Origin: Rhabdornis inornatus
Taxonomy: Eukaryota; Chordata; Aves; Passeriformes; Rhabdornithidae
DNA length: 64,000 bases
Reading direction: 5' to 3'
NCBI GenBank assembly: GCA_013397075.1
Contig: VWZS01007621.1
Span: 182,252-246,251 of the forward strand
Of this stretch, positions 34,101-45,640 are shown piece by piece. A program made the translations under genes and the position numbers. The notes beneath the pieces are model-generated. The model did not search any database. It was not told the DNA's origin and saw only the letters and a program-made list of their open reading frames with translations. Each line of letters starts with the position of its first letter. Within the stretch, counting starts at the first letter, position 1.

Positions 34101-35540
34101 CTTCAGTGTTTTCCTTTTTGATCAGCTGCATCTCTGGCAATATAATGAGCACAATTACCCTTGCTTGACTATGCAGCACCATTCTGGTTCGCCCGTTAAT
34201 TGCTGGTGATGCTTTTAAGCTTATTAAAACCAGGCAGTGTATTCACAAATGTTTAATCAGAAATTTCTGGTAACATTTAGAATAATGTCTTTAGTATTTT
34301 CCAACATTTGCCTTGTTTTCTTCATTTTTCTACAAACAGACATCAAAATCCAAGAAAGTCTGTTTAGTGTCCTGAAGTTTTCCTGCTTTGAAACATGAAG
34401 GATCTAACATTTTGTATTAGTGCTTGTCAAATAACCATGTTTATTATCTGAGGCTCAAATCTGCAAACTTCTCCATAGCTGAGGATGCTTTTGGAAATTA
34501 ATTCTTCATCAAGGTATCAAGAGAAGTTCAATTCCAATTACAGTGGTAGTTGCAGCAGCAGGAGGGGAAATATCACAGTTGCTACAGACTGTTCGTGGAT
34601 TATTGTGTTTTTAAAGGGAAAAAAACCCTCACCAACAAGATTTTTTTATCCTCAAAGAATTTTCAATCCAAGCAGAAGTTTAGGGACACCAAATGGATGA
34701 AAAGAACTTCCTGAGACAATGCAGATCAACGTGAGAGGTAATGGTCTCATCAGACCTGCTGCCAAATGCTTTGCCTTGAATGCATAAAGGAGCTGCTGCT
34801 CTACATTTCTGCTTTTCATTAGTGTTTGGAACACAAGGATCTGAGGAGACCTTGCCTACCAGGACTGCAGGAAATTCAGTTTCCCTTTGGTCTGTGGGGT
34901 GCTGGAATTGTCCATCCCCATTACCCATAGAAGCATGGGAGGTGCAAATAGCAGGGAAAACTCTTGCAACCCAGAATCATTGTTGTATTTAGGTCCCAAA
35001 TTCAGTAAGGCAAGAGCAGCTCTCTGTTTGTGCTGCCAACAGCTCCCAACCACTGACTGAGAGGTGGGACATAGGAACACTTCAGCTGTGTCTTCTCCTG
35101 ATGCATTAGAGTGGCCAGGAATCTCCAGAGCTCAGTGTTTTCAGGATGATTGTCTCCATGTTCAACCTTTCTACCCATCTGTTACCCCCAAGATCCATAG
35201 TTTACCTTTAAATGGATAGCTGACTCCAGGAAATAACTACAACAATGATTAAAAGCAGAATTCTGGACTGATTTTCAACAAAATATTGGTAAGTGTTTCT
35301 GGTTTTGTTCAAAAAATATCGCTGTCTTTGCTTAGGCAAATTGATAAAGGATATAAGACACAAATATAAGCAGAAAATTGATTAATTTTTTATCTGTTTT
35401 CCTCTGCTTTATCATGTGATTCATTTCTAAGATATTTTGCTGGGTGTTTCTTCTTGCTCTCAACTCTTTGACTCTGGTAGCCCATGAGCTTTGCCCATTC
35501 CTTCCAGAAAAACTGAAAGACCATTCATGGATCTGTACAA
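31153..35540. other. Unique sequence, no gene seen
   Basis: Contains A runs near 31793-31807 and 32174-32187. AT-rich, motif-rich sections at about 32850-32960 and 34080-34470 could be regulatory. A slight CpG rise lies at about 32570-32650. All frames are under about 85 codons without features. Confidence 0.5.
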
Positions 35541-35650
35541 TCCTAAAACGGTTTGGGTTTAAAGGGACCTTAAAGACCATCTAGTTCCAAAGTTCCAACC
35601 CCCTGCCACGGGCAGGTTGCCCAAAGCCCAATCCTAAGTTGCCCTAGCCT
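35541..35650 (-). repeat. CR1 3' fragment (antisense)
   Basis: AACGGTTTGGGTTTAAAGGG, ACCTTAAAGACCATCTAGTT and CCAACCCCCTGCCACGGGCA follow the antisense CR1 3' order. AGTTCCAA is repeated once in tandem within it, and the right end is shortened. Confidence 0.93.
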
Positions 35651-36642
35651 TGCTGAATGGGGCATTTTTTCCCATGTGGTTTGAATCCTCCTGATCTGGA
35701 GAGGTCTGTGCCATCCTGGGTACTTCCAAATCCCTCTGGATTTGGTGGAAGATGGAGGTGCTCCTCTATCAGCAGCACAGAGCCTGTAAACACAAGCCTT
35801 AGAGTGATAATCATGAAACTGAACATGGGCTGGATCGAAGGGTAAGGGGAGCTAAACATAGTTTCCCCTAATCTCTTGGGATCTGGGAATTTATCTCTCT
35901 CCTTAATTGAATGAATGGGAAATTAGATAAAACTTTGCAGAGTAAATCTTTTAGCAAATGTGATACCCAAGTAAAAAATTTTCAGCAGACTCTACATTTT
36001 CACAGCTGCTCCTTTGTTTTGTGGAAGTGTATTTTGAATGTAAGTCCTGCTTACATTGCATGCCTATTAATTCTATTGTACATATTAAATGTCCTCTTTG
36101 TAGGGTGTAAAACCAGAAGGGAGACTAAAAACAAATAGCATGTGTTTAAAATGTTTTATGGAAGATGGCGCCAATATTTTCTGAGAGCCTCCATGAGTCC
36201 AAGGCACTGCTCTCTGATAACAGCTTTACTGTTCAAGGCCAAAACTGGAACCTAAAATTAAGTAGGAAATAACGGAAGAGAAGAGAGAGAATTTGCTATT
36301 TAGCTTTGCAAGAGACAAAAAAACCCAAAAAACCCCTCAACCCTAACATATAGAAAAGACACAAAAAATTTTTGCTTGTTTCTCTATCAGCCTACTTGCA
36401 TCCGGGACAATTTAAGTCTGACTTGATTTTGATAGCTAAGAAGTAAATGATATTTTTCATTTATTTCGGCAATTCCTGTAAGTCATTATGAACAGCATCG
36501 GTGTTGTGTGTTATCACCCACAGAAATGTGATGTCTCACCCTGCACCAAAAGGTACCTGGGCTCCCCTTTGTAAGAGTTCTAGGCACTGGTATGCAGAGT
36601 TATTCTCCTTCTAATGATTTGTCTTTTATTTGGTGGACTTTA
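35651..36642. other. Unique sequence, no gene seen
   Basis: AT-rich, including TGCATGCCTATTAATTC near 36060. The two strands have mirrored frames at 35644-35859 with no identifiable domain. No repeat family recognised. Confidence 0.5.
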
Positions 36643-36889
36643 AACTGGCAGAGGGGAGGTTTAGATGAGATGTTAAGAAATTGTTCCCTATGAGGAGGGT
36701 GAGACCCTGGCACAGGGTGCCCAGAGAAGCTGTGGCTGCCCTGTCCCTGGAATTGCTCCAGGCCAGGTTGGACAGGGCTTGGAGCAGCCTGGGATAATGG
36801 AAGGTGTCCCTGCCCATGGCAGGGGGTTGGAAACAGGTGGTCTTGAAGCTCCCTTCCAACCCAAACCATCCTGGGATTCTATGATTCTG
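36643..36889 (+). repeat. CR1 LINE 3' fragment (sense)
   Basis: AAACTGGCAGAGGGGAGG, GTGCCCAGAGAAGCTGTGGC, AGGTTGGACAGGGCTTGGAG and TGGAAGGTGTCCCTGCCCAT occur in order, then CCCTTCCAACCCAAACCATC and a tail GGGATTCTATGATTCTG. A nearly complete 3' terminal piece of about 245 bases. Frames of 170 and 189 codons on opposite strands start or end inside it. Confidence 0.97.
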
Positions 36890-39299
36890 AGGCTTCGTGG
36901 AACAGGTTCCCATGAAACTCTTCATAGCAGCCACCCTGAGGTGCTCCTTATCCAGGGACTTTCCACGTGGAGCTGGATGTGCTCCCACCCCAGGGAGGAT
37001 CCACACCAGGGGTGGGTTCATGAGCTGCTCTGTGGTGGGATTGCTTTTGGGCTGGTCCCAGGTGGTTTTCACACTCTCTCTCATGACAGGACACTCATTT
37101 GCACTTCCAGTCTTGATCCAGAGCAGGGGCCATGGCAAGGGAACTTCAAATTACACCATGAGTGGCATGGGCTGGCCTCACCAGAGGACAAAAACACAGG
37201 GGTTTTAAAAAGGATGATAATCCAGCCATTCTGGAGTCAAATCCTTGATATTTGTGTGGTATTTAAAATCTCTGGCAGCAGCCTGGCCAAGAAACAGCAG
37301 ACATGGCCAAGGTGTCCCACATCTTTTAGCCATCCTTGCCTGTCCTAAGGGAGCTAAAGCAGCTGCCAAAATTTAAGGCATCTGTCAGGCTATTTAATTC
37401 TGTGTTAGAAAGACGGACTAGCACACAGAAGGTTGGAAAAAATCCTGTTGTGAATTGTATTGTGCTTTCTTTGGCTGCAGCTCCAGCTTCTCTTACCCCA
37501 AGAAATGGTGGAATTTGTCCATCAAAGCTGCTACAGCAGGAAAATACCAAACGGAGACAGACCCAGCGAGGAAGAGGATGGACCTAGCAAAGGTGCAGGG
37601 AACTGGGCTGAGGAGAAGAGGAGCTTTGCCATTCAGGGGAGATGCAGAATTTACCACCTGCTACCACAGAAGTAATTAAACTGCACTCCAGAAATGGATA
37701 GTCCATCTCCAAGTGAGGCAAAACTGATCTCGCACAGATCAGTTCCAACCTGGAGAGTTATTACATCTCTCTGTTTCTAATTATGCTGTTACCCAGTATG
37801 ATGCCAACTCCAAAGGCAGAACCTGTGTCACTAAAGAACCTTTTCTTTGTGGAAACAATGATTAGTGGAGGCAATTATTTCTCATGAGAAATTTTGGAAA
37901 CAATTCCCTTTTCTATCTGAAGCGCCTATCATTATTCGACCATAAAAAAAGGGAAGAACTTTGAGAATTGAAACGGGTTTTTTTTAAATTTCTAGCGTAA
38001 ATATTCAATCTGAGGTAAGTCTTTAATAAAACTTTAACCCAAAAATGGCAATTTTAAAAGAAAGGAAATATAGGGGTTTTCCATATGTAGCTGTAAAGTA
38101 TCAAAAGAAACAGAAGCACCTACTAAAATTTCGTATCTGTCCAAAAAGTTGTATTTTTTTTCATAAACACATTTTGATTAAGAGGTTGAAACAGGCACTT
38201 GACTTACACACTATCCACCTCTTCCAGGGATCTGTCTGTCCACGATTTTGATCAATGTACACCTGCTCAGGTGGAACAATGCTGCTGTGACAGTGACACC
38301 AGTGAAGGTCACACCCCCAGCAAAGCAGGCTGGTTATAGCAGGTGGAACCCCACGCACAATTGTCCAGGACTATAAATCCTCCAGAATTTACAGATCCCA
38401 ATCCAGGTGATCCCCTGAGTGAGTGCACCTTGATCAGGAATCTTTAAGTGTCATCTTCATCCCCCTCCTCAGAGATGCCACCAGCAGAAGTGTGTGTTCA
38501 TGGCTGGAGCTGCAGTCACAGCTCTGTGGGTGACTTTTTGCCCATGGGGTGTCTCTGATCACCTGTCCATCCTCACAGACAGGTCCACAGTGGTGGTTTC
38601 TACTCATGACCCTGCTGCAGTCTGGGGCCTTTCCCTGTCCAGTGAGCTGTGTTTGAGTGGGAGATGAGCAACATGCAGATGCTTTTTGGGGTGACTTAGA
38701 TGTGCTTTTGGAGTGCACATCAGAGATGTTTTGCTCCACATGTCAGGACAAGGGCTCTGGGATTTGGTCTTGACTCAAGTCAAATGTCAACAGGAAAGAC
38801 CCCACTTTTAAAGCCTCGTGTTTAAAATGGACATTTCCAAACATGTCACCACCACAGTTCTGTCCATTTATTTACTGAGAAGTGCTGTTTGGCCCTGCTT
38901 TATGCTGGGACAGGGATGAGGGGATGCAGGGTGAACCTCTATGCCACAGCCCTGCAGAAGAACCTGGGCAGGTATCTCTGGACCGTGGTGTCCAAAGGTG
39001 ACACCTCTGCAGAAAAAGCAGCTGCAGAAGGGACAGTGTGACTCTCCCATTCCACCCGGAGCTCCAGCTCTCTGCCACACCCCCTCCTCCTTGGCTGGTT
39101 GGTGGCTGAACCCTCCACAGTCCATTTTGGGAATTTCCTAGCCCTGTCTCCCCATGCCACCAGCCCAGGTGCCACCACCTGATGCCCTGCAGGAAGGTCC
39201 TGCCCGTGTGGCACTGGCAGAGAGGAGGTGCCTCCATCTCCTTGTCCCCCCCGCGTTCCCAGCAGCAATCAGAGGGTGGTGTTGCACTGGTGCAGGCAG
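36890..39299. other. Unique sequence, no gene seen
   Basis: No repeat family recognised. Frames of up to 121 codons overlap on both strands at 38868-39268. The right end rises in GC towards the CpG island. A section at about 37920-38060 is AT-rich. Confidence 0.5.
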
Positions 39300-39990
39300 G
39301 ACAAGGACGCGGGGATGGCTCGGTGGCATCAGGCGGTGATGAGATGTTTTTTCGGAGCGCTCAGCGCTCCCTCAGTGCCCGCCTTGCCACCGAGGGCAGC
39401 GCTCCGCCTGGCATTGTTCTGCTCCGTCGTCTCCGTCATGTGCTCTCTGCCGCCCAGATTCGCCGTGCTGACCATCCAGCTTTGGTATTTATTCTGTGCT
39501 GTTCCATCAGTGCGGGAGGGGCAGCTCTTTCCTGCCCCCTCCCCTCCAGCGCGGTGGCAAAACGGGCTGGATGCAAGGAACCAATCACCAAATCGCTGCT
39601 GGGAGGGAAGGAGGGGGAAAAAAACCCCAAACCCAGAGTGTAACAGCGCAGCCGTATTTTATTGACTGGATGGGGACGCTTCCCTCTCTCAACAAAGCCC
39701 CGGAAGGGTTCGGGGTGCCCCAGGATGCCGCCCCCGGGATGCGCTCCCCGAAGGATGCTCGCACAGTCCCGCCCCACCCCTGGCACAAAAAACTTTTTGC
39801 TGTCGTATCACAGGACACGATAATCTCCCGTATCCCATCCCGGTAACCCAGAAGCCGCCTCCCCCTAATATTTTACATATTCCCTAAATTCGTTTGCAAG
39901 GGGGCAGGAGAGGAGATAAGGGCGGTGAGTTGAGCCGAGTGGGAACTGCTGACTGACAAAGTGTGCAGTGCAGTACGGGCGCTTTCTGCC
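39300..39990. promoter_or_regulatory. CpG island, candidate promoter
   Basis: By eye I count about 40 CpGs in this 690-base interval, with GC in the mid-to-high fifties percent, while nearby sequence is CpG-poor. The interval also holds a CCAAT box (39581-39585), GC-box-like GCCGCCCCCGG (39728-39738) and CCCGCCCCA (39768-39776), and a good splice-donor match GCG|GTGAGT with GT at 39925. It may be the promoter and first exon of an unseen gene or a lncRNA, or a CpG-rich enhancer. Direction is uncertain, although the donor points to the plus strand. No translated frame here is recognisable. Confidence 0.6.
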
Positions 39991-40330
39991 TCTCTAATTA
40001 TCCTTTTCCTTCTTGACTCCAGTATCACATGTAGCCATGTGTAGAATCATAAAATAATTATGCAGTGTACAAGCTTTCTGGGAGCATGTACCACTGTTTT
40101 CCTAATTCTTTATCGCTCCCATTGATCGTGGCGTGTGTGCATTGATCCAAGTCGGCCATCTGGTTGGGGAAGATAAGCGTGCGAGTGTCTTTGCATTGCA
40201 CTGTCACTCAGGGAGGGGGGTACATTTTGGCTGTAGGGAATTACAGGGGCAGGATTAGCCCTCTTCCTAGGAGTAAACTGAATTTTAAATGCAGTGTTGC
40301 AGCTGCATGGACCATGTTGCTAACTTCTGG
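39991..40330. promoter_or_regulatory. Candidate conserved element beside the CpG island
   Basis: Repeat-free, with intermixed AT-rich motifs and scattered CpGs: TCTAATTATCCTTTTCC, AAAATAATTATGCAG, ATTGATCGTGGCGTGTGTGC and AAGTCGGCCATCTGGTTGGG. Retained CpGs in AT-rich sequence suggest constraint. No alignment was available. Confidence 0.35.
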
Positions 40331-40351
40331 TTTTGCCCATAGATTGGGTGC

Positions 40352-40364
40352 ATTATTATTATTA

Positions 40365-40401
<37 letters not shown>

Positions 40402-40503
40402 TACTATTACTATTACTATTATTACTATTACTATTATTTTATTATTATTATTATTATTACTACTATTACTATTACTATTATTACTATTACTATTATTATT
40501 ATT
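40352..40503. repeat. Compound TTA/TAC microsatellite
   Basis: About 150 bases of ATT units interrupted by ACT units. The CTACTATTAC-centred block recurs at a 59-base offset (40401 and 40460), so the tract contains a larger duplicated unit. The open frames through it encode only leucine or tyrosine runs and are artefacts. Confidence 0.97.
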
Positions 40504-40716
40504 TCTTCCCTGCTTTCTGTCTTCAGAGATAGAGATATGCTTGCATTAAATGGAGGGGAGAGAAGGGAAAAGCAGCAATGCCCTTCCCTGCACACACTGG
40601 ACTTGTGAGTGGCTGCTGTGCTGCAGGATTCTGAAATGGCAAAACCAGCTTTTAAATGCAGGCGAGAACGTGCAGCACTGAATGCATTTTGCAGTAAGAT
40701 TCATTGGTCCAAAGAG

Positions 40717-40736
40717 AAAAAAAAAAAAAAAAAAAA
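40717..40736 (+). repeat. Poly(A) run
   Basis: Twenty uninterrupted A. No retrotransposed sequence was recognised upstream, so it is not called as a SINE or processed-gene tail. Confidence 0.97.
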
Positions 40737-40737
40737 T

Positions 40738-41160
40738 GAAGTTATCAGCCTATGACAGAAAATTATAGAGTGGATATTAATCAGCTCTCTTAACTTGGGC
40801 TAATCAAGGCAAATAACCCTAATCACACATTATCGGGATGCGTATGTTTAATAATCAGCAGTAAAACAATAGAGGGTTTTTTTCTAAAAAAAAAAAAATA
40901 TTTATTTTCTTGCCTGCCAGCCTTCCCCCTAACAATGGGCACATCCTGCAGTGGCTTGAACTTGGCTGCAATATTTTCTGTTGACGGCCGTGGTGCGTGT
41001 GCGCACTCACACCCCTGGTCGTCCTTTTGTCAAAAATGTGGTGGTGGCCATTGTTGTCTCATATTCTGCAAGTGTATGGAAGGTGCCTCAAAAGCCTTTC
41101 CTCTAAAATTGAACAATTCTGTCAAAAAAGATTAGTTCTATTTTGTCTGCTGCTTGCTGA
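40738..41160. promoter_or_regulatory. Candidate conserved non-coding element
   Basis: Repeat-free sequence with CTAATCAAGGCAAATAACCC and TAATCACACATTATCGGGAT, including OTX/PITX-like TAATC cores, then a CpG-retaining section at 40984-41025 (GACGGCCGTGGTGCGTGTGC). It resembles vertebrate developmental enhancers in composition. This is inference only. Confidence 0.3.
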
Positions 41161-42302
41161 CTATTCATGAATGTAAAGAGAGAGGGCTTGGGTGTCATAC
41201 TAAGTTGCTAAGGTGGCTGGCTTTCGGCTATTGACTTGAGGATACCAAACCAGAGCCTACAAAAGAGCAGCCAGAAGGAGAGGAGAGAACTGGTCTGCCA
41301 TGTGTTTCAGCTATACCTTCTTTAGCTGCCCATTTATTCCTTTTGTTGCCACAACTTTTATTGTCATACAGTTGAAAAAAATGTTAGACACAGGCTTCAG
41401 GCTGCACCAAGCAGAAAAAAGGATTAGCATATCACTAGGATCATCTTACACTGAACCAAATTCTTTTCAGGATGTATAATTAGTGAATACAGTCTTCCCC
41501 CCCCACCCCCCCCTTTTCTTTTTTTTTTTAGGGCATGGGGGAGCCTATGGATAAGGAAAATTAGCTCAGATCTCTGGGTAGGAAACAAGAAGAAAGGATG
41601 GAAAAGAAAAAGTTCTCTAGTTTCAGGGAGGGGTTTTATAAAGGCTATTTCATCATTTTAGCCTTCTGCATCAAGAAGCCTTTTGCACATTCACAAAATG
41701 TGTGGCAGTAGCTTGTTAAGAAGAAATTTATTTTTTTTTTTTTAACAATAATGTGAATCACCTTCCCCAAAGAGGGGCCAGGAGGAGAGAAATTGATTCC
41801 AGAGGTGGGCCCAGAACTGAGCAGCTGGAGCTGGGCTCCTGTGGCCCTCTCCCCAACAAGGGCTCAGTAGAAGATGTGATCCTGCAGGATCTGCATTACC
41901 TTTTTCCTCCTCACGGATGCTCCCAGCTTCCTTCTGCCATCTGGGAAGCATACACTGCACAAGAAATGCTTGGATGTGTATGAGTCAGTCACAGAACTGA
42001 AGTATGATACGTTGTATAAGCATTTTTTGGATATATTTTTTATAATTATAGGCCATTTTCAGTGATGACAGAAACAGGCATGAAGCAAACAGAAGGACTG
42101 AGTGTTTAGGGTGTTCCTTGCCTGTACAGGAAACTCCCAAATGTGGGTGGCATTGATGGAGCACACGTAGCCTTTGCTGGTTCTCTGCACAAATCAACCC
42201 ACAGACACTTGGCCCTGAAAATCTTCGTTTGTAATCACATTTGCATCAAGGTGTGCTCGCAAAATTCACCTCTGCCTTGCTCTGGCAGGGGTGGAGGTGT
42301 GG
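41161..42302. other. Unique sequence, no gene seen
   Basis: Contains a C run and a T run at 41497-41529 and a T run near 41732. Mirrored frames lie on both strands at 41742-41983. No repeat or coding signal recognised. Confidence 0.5.
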
Positions 42303-42908
42303 TGTTGGATCTCAGGAATCTGGAGTTTTTGAGCTTTATGTGCTTCCAGGCACAGGCCCCTTGGAAAACACTGCTCTGGACCTGAAACCTTGGAGAAGGC
42401 TTGGAAATATGAATAATGAATTAGAAATCACAAATGTGTAGTGGGTTAGATGTGTGTACTTTCACTGGGTGATGGGTTTTAAATTTGAGGTTTTTATAGT
42501 ATAGTGGTGGTTATGGGACAAGATGGAGAATTTTGGGGGGTGTCTTTCTCTTTGTTCATCTTCTTCCTTCTTCTTCATGAAACTCAGGTAGTTGTCTTTG
42601 GTTGATCAGTCAAATGTCACTCTAAGGGTCATGGGAATCTATTATTGGGTCAAAAGGATAAATAATGTAGGTGTTAAACTTTTATTGGTTTGTTTAACTT
42701 TAAAAGGCCTTGAAGCAGGCTCAGCTGGAGCCATTTTTCCTACTTCTAGCAAGGAGCTTGAGGTGCTGTTACACTTTCTGTAATTTCTGATAAGATACAA
42801 TAAACATCCAAGCCCAAACATGAAAATTGTCTCAATCACCTTTCTAATAATCCTGGCTCTGAGAGAAAACAGATGAGACCGATGACAAACCACTAATAAG
42901 TGGTGCAA
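42303..42908 (+). mobile_element. Unclassified interspersed repeat, copy A
   Basis: About 606 bases matching the reverse complement of 48382-49006 along its length, by eye roughly three quarters identical. Shared blocks include GGGTTTTAAATTTGAGGTTT, ATGGGACAAGATGGAG, TATTGGGTCAAAAGGATAAA, CAAGCCCAAACAT and AATCCTGGCTCTGAG. A TG start (TGTTGGATC) and an AATAAA signal before CATCCAAGCCC suggest an ERV LTR or related non-coding retroelement. No coding sequence, clear target-site duplication or sure family name was found. The strand is relative to this reading. Confidence 0.75.
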
Positions 42909-43589
42909 AGCCCAGCACACACCCCCAGAACACAGTGTGGCTCTGGAGGAAGATGAGGGTGAGGAGGAGCTTGGTGCATCCTCAGCAAAGCTCCCATGCA
43001 CATCCCGGTCCGTGCTGCCTCCAAAACTCAGCTGCACCTGGCAGAGCTGGGTGTTCCCTGCTCCTGTCAGAGCAAAATTCGAGAGGAGAATTACCCTGGG
43101 AAGGAAACAGAGCTTCTCTTTCAGGCGAACGGCTGGTAATTCCGCTGCGTTTAATCACGCCGCACATTTGACATCATTGCCTTTTCAAAGTGTTCAAACC
43201 AATTGTTCCACCAAACAGCAATTGGACGTGAATATTCAGAAGCTGCTCTGGGGTGCTTGGTGGTAATTGGTCACATCACTCACATGGTCTCGTTCCCTTT
43301 TTGATGAGAAGAGGGGAGAAATTTGCTTCACGCGGATGCTTAGACACCCACACATAAAAATCTTGTTTAGCACAACTGTTGTTTATTGGTTTTTATTGTT
43401 TTGTTGTGTTTTTTGTTGTGTTGTTTGTTTTTTTTCCTAGGGGTTTCTACGGCGGTGAGAATGCTCAGTATTGGAGGGCAAAGGAGGGGAGCAAATGAAA
43501 GGAGAAGTCAATTACAATGATGAATGCAGATGCTGGAAAGTGTTTCTGTCTTCACCTCTCCCCACAGTTGGTGGGATGTGATTTCGGCT
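42909..43589. other. Unique sequence, no gene seen
   Basis: Several overlapping frames lie on both strands at 42935-43266, none recognisable. A T/G-rich tract lies at 43381-43437. A modest number of CpGs occurs around 43120-43165. Confidence 0.5.
43381..43437 (+). repeat. T/G-rich low-complexity tract
   Basis: Runs of T alternate with single or paired G (TTGTTGTG, TTTTTTGTTG). Followed by CCTAG, giving a splice-acceptor-like end, but no exon was recognised beyond it. Confidence 0.9.
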
Positions 43590-43661
43590 GGGGGTTGGAA
43601 TGAGATGATCTTTAAGGTCCCTTCTAACCCGAACCATCCTGTGCTTCTATGATTCTGTGAC
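43590..43661 (+). repeat. CR1 3' tail fragment (sense)
   Basis: GGGGGTTGGAATGAGATGAT, CTTTAAGGTCCCTTCTAACC and CGAACCATCCTG, then TTCTATGATTCTGTG. Only the last 70 bases are present. Confidence 0.93.
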
Positions 43662-44589
43662 AGAATATTCCGTGGCCAGGTGGCAGGGATGAGGTTTGGG
43701 TTTAGGAGGAGGTCCCAGTCTCAGCAGCAGCAATGTTTTCAGAGCTCATAGTGGGAGCTGCTTGTGGCAAACCAGATGTGAATTTCAGGAGAGCGAGCAT
43801 GGAGTGGTGTCTGGGTAATTCATACACCATGGGGATAAGAAAAATCATTTCCCAGCCAAGAAGTGTTTGAGGAGCAATTACCAAGAAATTACATTTAGGG
43901 AAATGGTGCTGGATATTTTACAACTGGGAGGGTCACACTGATAGGTGTGTTGTCCATATGGACCTCCTTGATTTCAGAGAGGATTTTTGGTAAGGGATGC
44001 CTGTGGAGAGGAGCACCAGGTAAAGGAACTGTGTCAGGCACTGTGACTTGTGATATCCTTCACATTGACACTGAATAGAGTGTGAAATTATGAACAGGGG
44101 TCACTTGAAAGCTGGTGTTTATTTACAGTGTAAAATAGAAATATTGATGTTCCCCGTGCTGAAAAAAATTACTCATAAAGGCCAGTTTTTATTAATAGGG
44201 AGGAGATAACCTAGAATGGCTGGAGGAATCCAAAGGTGTTAATTTTAGAGACTGATTTACATTCCCTATGAGGCAGTGGTTCATTTTACTCAACTCACAT
44301 GTCCTCCTTCCTTCTCCTTCCAGTAAAACCTGGCTGACACAGGAGAAAGAGTAAATAAAAATCAGACAACATTAAGGACAGCAGACATTGGGATGTTTGC
44401 AATCTACCTCCTGTAATTTTGCAATCACATTTAAAATGCACTTCATTTGCAGGTGACCTAATTTGCCCATACCTGGGGCTGGGCTCCCTGGTAGCAGCTA
44501 AAAAAAGCACATTCCAGCATTCCAGAGATCACCTTGGGGCGTTTGGATATCCATCCTCAGTGCTGGCTCTGCCTGTGGGTGTGTCTCCC

Positions 44590-44760
44590 TGAAGCCTGCA
44601 GGATATTTTTTTTTCTGTAAATAAATGCTGTTTAATAAGTATTCCGTGTGCATTTTGTCATTAGCCTGATGCTATAGAGCCACGCGGACCCAACCTTGAT
44701 TTATAAAGCTGTTAAAATGTTTGACCTTGTTTAAATAAAAGCCTCAAGGTTAATTACAAC
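44590..44760. promoter_or_regulatory. Candidate conserved non-coding element
   Basis: AT-rich with retained CpGs: AATAAGTATTCCGTGTGCAT, then ATAGAGCCACGCGGACCCAA, then TTGATTTATAAAGCTG. Selected by composition and lack of repeats only. Confidence 0.3.
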
Positions 44761-45239
44761 AAGCATTCCAGATACATTCTCTCTGTTCTGGTGGCCCTGA
44801 TGATTTAGAGGAGGAAAGGGTAATAAATTCTCATCTTTTAGAAGTGACTGCAGTGCAAAAGTGCAAGAGTTTGCTTTTCTGCCATTTTCATGTTTTACCA
44901 CACTTTGATATGTGATATATTGAGTGATGATTAGTTGCCTCTTCCTCGGGAACACTAGAATATATTGATATTTTTACTTAAAGTATGATAAGAAGCATGT
45001 GAGAATGGAAAAAAAAAAGATTGTTGGGAATAAAGAGTTTGAGCTTTACTCCTGCATAGGATGTATCCATAATGAAGTAAACAAAGGCACTGTGGTTTTC
45101 TTTTTTTTCCTTATTGCACAGAAAACAAATTTCACAAAATAAAAAACCAATTTAAGTTTCTTTTAAAAGAACTGGGAAATATTGAGGAAAGTTAATTGAA
45201 GCACATTCAAATTACAATAAACACATAGAGGCACAATTA

Positions 45240-45640
45240 TCTTCTTTTGACTAGTGTGTGGCTTAGAGATGTTTTTATCTTTTGTTTATTGCACTATTAA
45301 AAATATGGAGAGGCATCAAGAAAGGGTAGATAGCCGCCATATGGACTTACATATTTTCCCTATTTATATTTAAATAACTATCCATGAGAAATTATGCACA
45401 AATCGTGCAATAATTCCCAACTGAAATGACTGTTTAGAAAATAAAAATTCTGAGGCACAATATTCTTTTCATATTAAATTGCCCATTTTCTGTACACCGT
45501 GTATGTTTGTACAATACCAAAAAAAAAAAAAGAATAAAAAACGGTGCATTACAGCCCAATACAATTTGCTCACAATGCTAATGAAGATGGATAGAGGACA
45601 TTGTAATATACTGGAGTAATTCATGAGCAGTGTGGGAAAA
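45240..45640. promoter_or_regulatory. Candidate conserved non-coding element
   Basis: Repeat-free, AT-rich sequence with AGATAGCCGCCATATGGAC (YY1/SRF-like), AATTATGCACAAATCGTGCA and GTACACCGTGTATG. Short inverted words such as TGCAC...GTGCA and the isolated CpGs fit a constrained regulatory element, but no comparison was possible. Confidence 0.35.

Noticed and set aside
36626..37348. 170- and 189-codon frames on opposite strands
   Set aside because: Both start or end inside the sense CR1 fragment at 36643-36889 and have no domain similarity that I can see.
39182..39846. Overlapping 116-153-codon frames in the CpG island
   Set aside because: Frames on both strands and in several phases are expected in GC-rich DNA. 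None has a recognisable domain. A non-coding first exon is still possible.
40164..40608. Leucine-rich and tyrosine-rich frames
   Set aside because: They are translations of the TTA/TAC microsatellite.
40717..40736. Poly(A) run as a retrotransposed gene tail
   Set aside because: No recognisable coding or SINE sequence lies upstream, and no target-site duplication was found.
43381..43441. T/G-rich tract ending in TAG as a splice acceptor
   Set aside because: The following frame has no recognisable exon. Low-complexity pyrimidine-rich tracts often mimic acceptors.
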